A stretch of 6,999 nucleotides of DNA from an uncultured Oscillospiraceae bacterium. Lineage in GTDB: Bacteria > Bacillota > Clostridia > Oscillospirales > Oscillospiraceae. Location: positions 1 through 6,999 of the forward strand of contig CAKUMO010000053.1 in assembly GCA_934667815.1 (NCBI GenBank), written 5' to 3'. A model generated the notes under the pieces. It was not told the DNA's origin and ran no database searches. It saw nothing but the letters and a program-made list of their open reading frames with translations. Position numbers and translations under genes: made by a program. Shown piece after piece: positions 5,751 to 6,999 of the stretch (positions within the stretch are counted from its first letter, which is position 1; each line of letters opens with the position of its first letter).

Positions 5751-6827
5751 GATTTTCTCAATAAACTCGTTGATCATGGGCGTGGTCAGCTCGGAAAAAT
5801 CGGAGTACTTCCTTGCCAGCTCCAGAAACTGCTCCACACGGGCGGTGTCCTCTGCAAAAGCGGACAGCTTTTCTTCTGCTCCTGCGACAGCAGTTTGCAG
5901 CGCTTTCTGCTCCGCGCGTTCATCGGTAATGCGCCCGACGGCAAAGGATTCATAGAGCTTTTTGATGATAGTGTCCAGCTCGGCAATGCGCTTTTTGTCC
6001 TTGCTCAACTTTCGCTTGGCATCCTTGGCCGCTTCCGCCTGCCGGAGCCGGGAGGCGGAGCGCACCTTTTCCATGAACGCCGCCTGATTGGAAATCGCAA
6101 AGGTGCTGACCGTTCGGATGGTGTCCAGAATCAGAGTTCGCAGAGCCTTGGTCGTGATATAGTGGCCGCAGCAGGCGGCAGTTCTTTTCTGACGGGCAAG
6201 GGTATAGGAGGAACAATCGAAAAAGTCAGATGGATAGGGATTATTCTCCGTGCCGCCTTTGGAGCGATGGTTATACATCTTCTCGCCGCAGTCGGCACAG
6301 TACAAAAGGCCGGTCAGCGGATTCGCTTCCCCCAGCGTGTCAATGCGCTTTGGCGTCTTGCGGAGCTTTTGCGCAAGCTCCCATGTTTTCTTATCCACAA
6401 TGGCCTCGTGGGTGTCCTCAAAGATGAGCCAATCCTCCTTAGGATTCATCACGGCGTTTTTATCTTTATAGGACTGCTTGTGGGAACGAAAATTCACCGT
6501 ATGCCCCATATACTCCGGCTTGGAGAGGATCTGCCCCACGACATAGCCGCTCCAGTTATAAGGATTGGAAAATTCCTCTTTGCTTTTCCAGATGCCCTTG
6601 CCCTGCTTGCCGAAGTACACGGCAGGTGTTTCCACCTTATCCTCAAAGAGAATACGGGCAATATCATAGGGGCCTTTGCCCTCGATGGTCAATCGGAAAA
6701 TGCGGCGCACCACGGCGGCGGCTTCTTCGTCGATCAGCCAATGGTATTTGTTCTCCGGGTCTTTCTTGTAACCGTAAATGGCGCAGTTGGTGGTGGGCTT
6801 GTTGGATTTTGTAGGTTTGTCAAACAT
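5733..6827 (-). pseudogene. Large serine recombinase remnant lacking the catalytic domain
   Basis: Site-specific recombinase of the kind that moves clostridial integrative elements. Residue numbers here count from the first codon of the open frame at 6839. The recombinase domain (PF07508 type) runs from YGYKKDPEN (22-30) through IDEEAAAVVRRIF to about 160. A zinc-ribbon domain follows with CADCG (181-185), Cys209 and CCGH (223-226), then a charged coiled-coil-like stretch (about 255-345). The last recognisable part, TPMINEFIEKI, is the start of a DUF4368-like tail cut off at the IS3 junction. The whole resolvase domain with the catalytic Ser is absent, so it cannot cut DNA. The first ten or so codons come from the IS481-like end. 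The ATG at 6825-6827 has no ribosome binding site. The frame is otherwise uninterrupted, so decay looks recent. The N-terminal half may survive beyond the right edge. Confidence 0.85.
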
Positions 6828-6999
6828 ATTGGACAACAAAGTCAGAGGGGGAGCGCCAGCGAAGGGGTCTCATGGGTAAGCTGTTGGAGCGGCGATTGTG
6901 GACGGCGAGCTGTTTCGCGAAGTCATCCAGAGAGTAAACCGCGTGGCAGGAATAGAAACGCTTCTGATCCTCGCGGTGGCTGCGCTCGACCTTGCCGTT
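6810..6999 (-). mobile_element. IS481-like insertion sequence, transposase-3' end
   Basis: The end sequence TGTAGGTTTGTCAAAC (6810-6825) begins with TGT and looks like the terminal repeat of an IS481-like element. It also contains a perfect small palindrome (GTTTG/CAAAC). The transposase stop codon lies ten bases inside it. To the left, recombinase codons resume at once, so this is the insertion boundary. The rest of the element continues past the right edge. The target duplication and other terminal repeat cannot be seen. Confidence 0.6.
6820..6999 (-). CDS. IS481-like DDE transposase, C-terminal part (cut by window edge)
   Basis: The last 59 residues of an integrase-core transposase, cut only by the end of the window. 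It starts at NGKVERSHREDQKRFY, which carries the third catalytic acidic residue (the Glu of NGKxER). It continues with YSLDDFAKQL, then HNRRSN and the closing PMRPLRWRSPSDF block typical of IS481-like proteins. The stop TGA is the complement of 6820-6822. It overlaps the first codons of the open recombinase frame in a different frame. The intact element may be functional, but nothing here can show it. A gene start and ribosome binding site lie outside the window. Confidence 0.8.
   Translation of the reverse strand, partial: NGKVERSHREDQKRFYSCHAVYSLDDFAKQLAVHNRRSNSLPMRPLRWRSPSDFVVQYV

Overview
The window looks like a chromosomal segment of a GC-rich Clostridia, most probably an Oscillospiraceae/Ruminococcaceae-type gut Firmicute. 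This is inferred from the bacterial IleRS with a C-terminal Cys4 zinc site, strong AGGAGG/GGAGG ribosome binding sites, A/T-rich extended -10 promoters in otherwise GC-rich DNA, and a DUF4368-type large serine recombinase common in clostridial integrative elements. No genus can be assigned from sequence reading alone.

Left half (1-5314): three intact genes. ileS (+, 45-2849) charges tRNA-Ile. It is followed by a 314-bp intergenic stretch packed almost end to end with inverted repeats (2883-3146). A small three-helix membrane protein of unknown function (-, 3164-3556) converges on ileS across this stretch. A short intergenic region then carries two divergent promoters, one for the membrane protein and one for prfC (+, 3731-5314), the GTPase RF3 that recycles RF1/RF2 after translation termination. 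ileS and prfC are both translation genes but have separate transcription signals, so they are not one operon.

Right part (5315-6999): a graveyard of mobile DNA, with lower GC by eye. From left to right it holds: (1) a 160-bp IS5-type MITE with 18-bp terminal inverted repeats and a CTAA target duplication, whose left copy is part of the prfC stop codon; (2) the right end and C-terminal transposase fragment of an IS3-family (IS150-like) element, frameshifted beside its catalytic Glu; (3) a large serine recombinase that has lost its catalytic N-terminal domain and its extreme C-terminus; (4) the C-terminal end of an IS481-like DDE transposase that runs off the window. The recombinase scar joins an IS fragment at each end. 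The simplest story is an integrative element's recombinase that was interrupted by an IS481-like insertion and cut at its 3' end by a deletion or recombination into an IS3 element.

The most interesting non-coding observations are the hairpin-tiled ileS downstream region with a near-duplicated palindrome, and the MITE inserted exactly at the prfC stop codon. I see no clear evidence of an intact undescribed multi-gene system.
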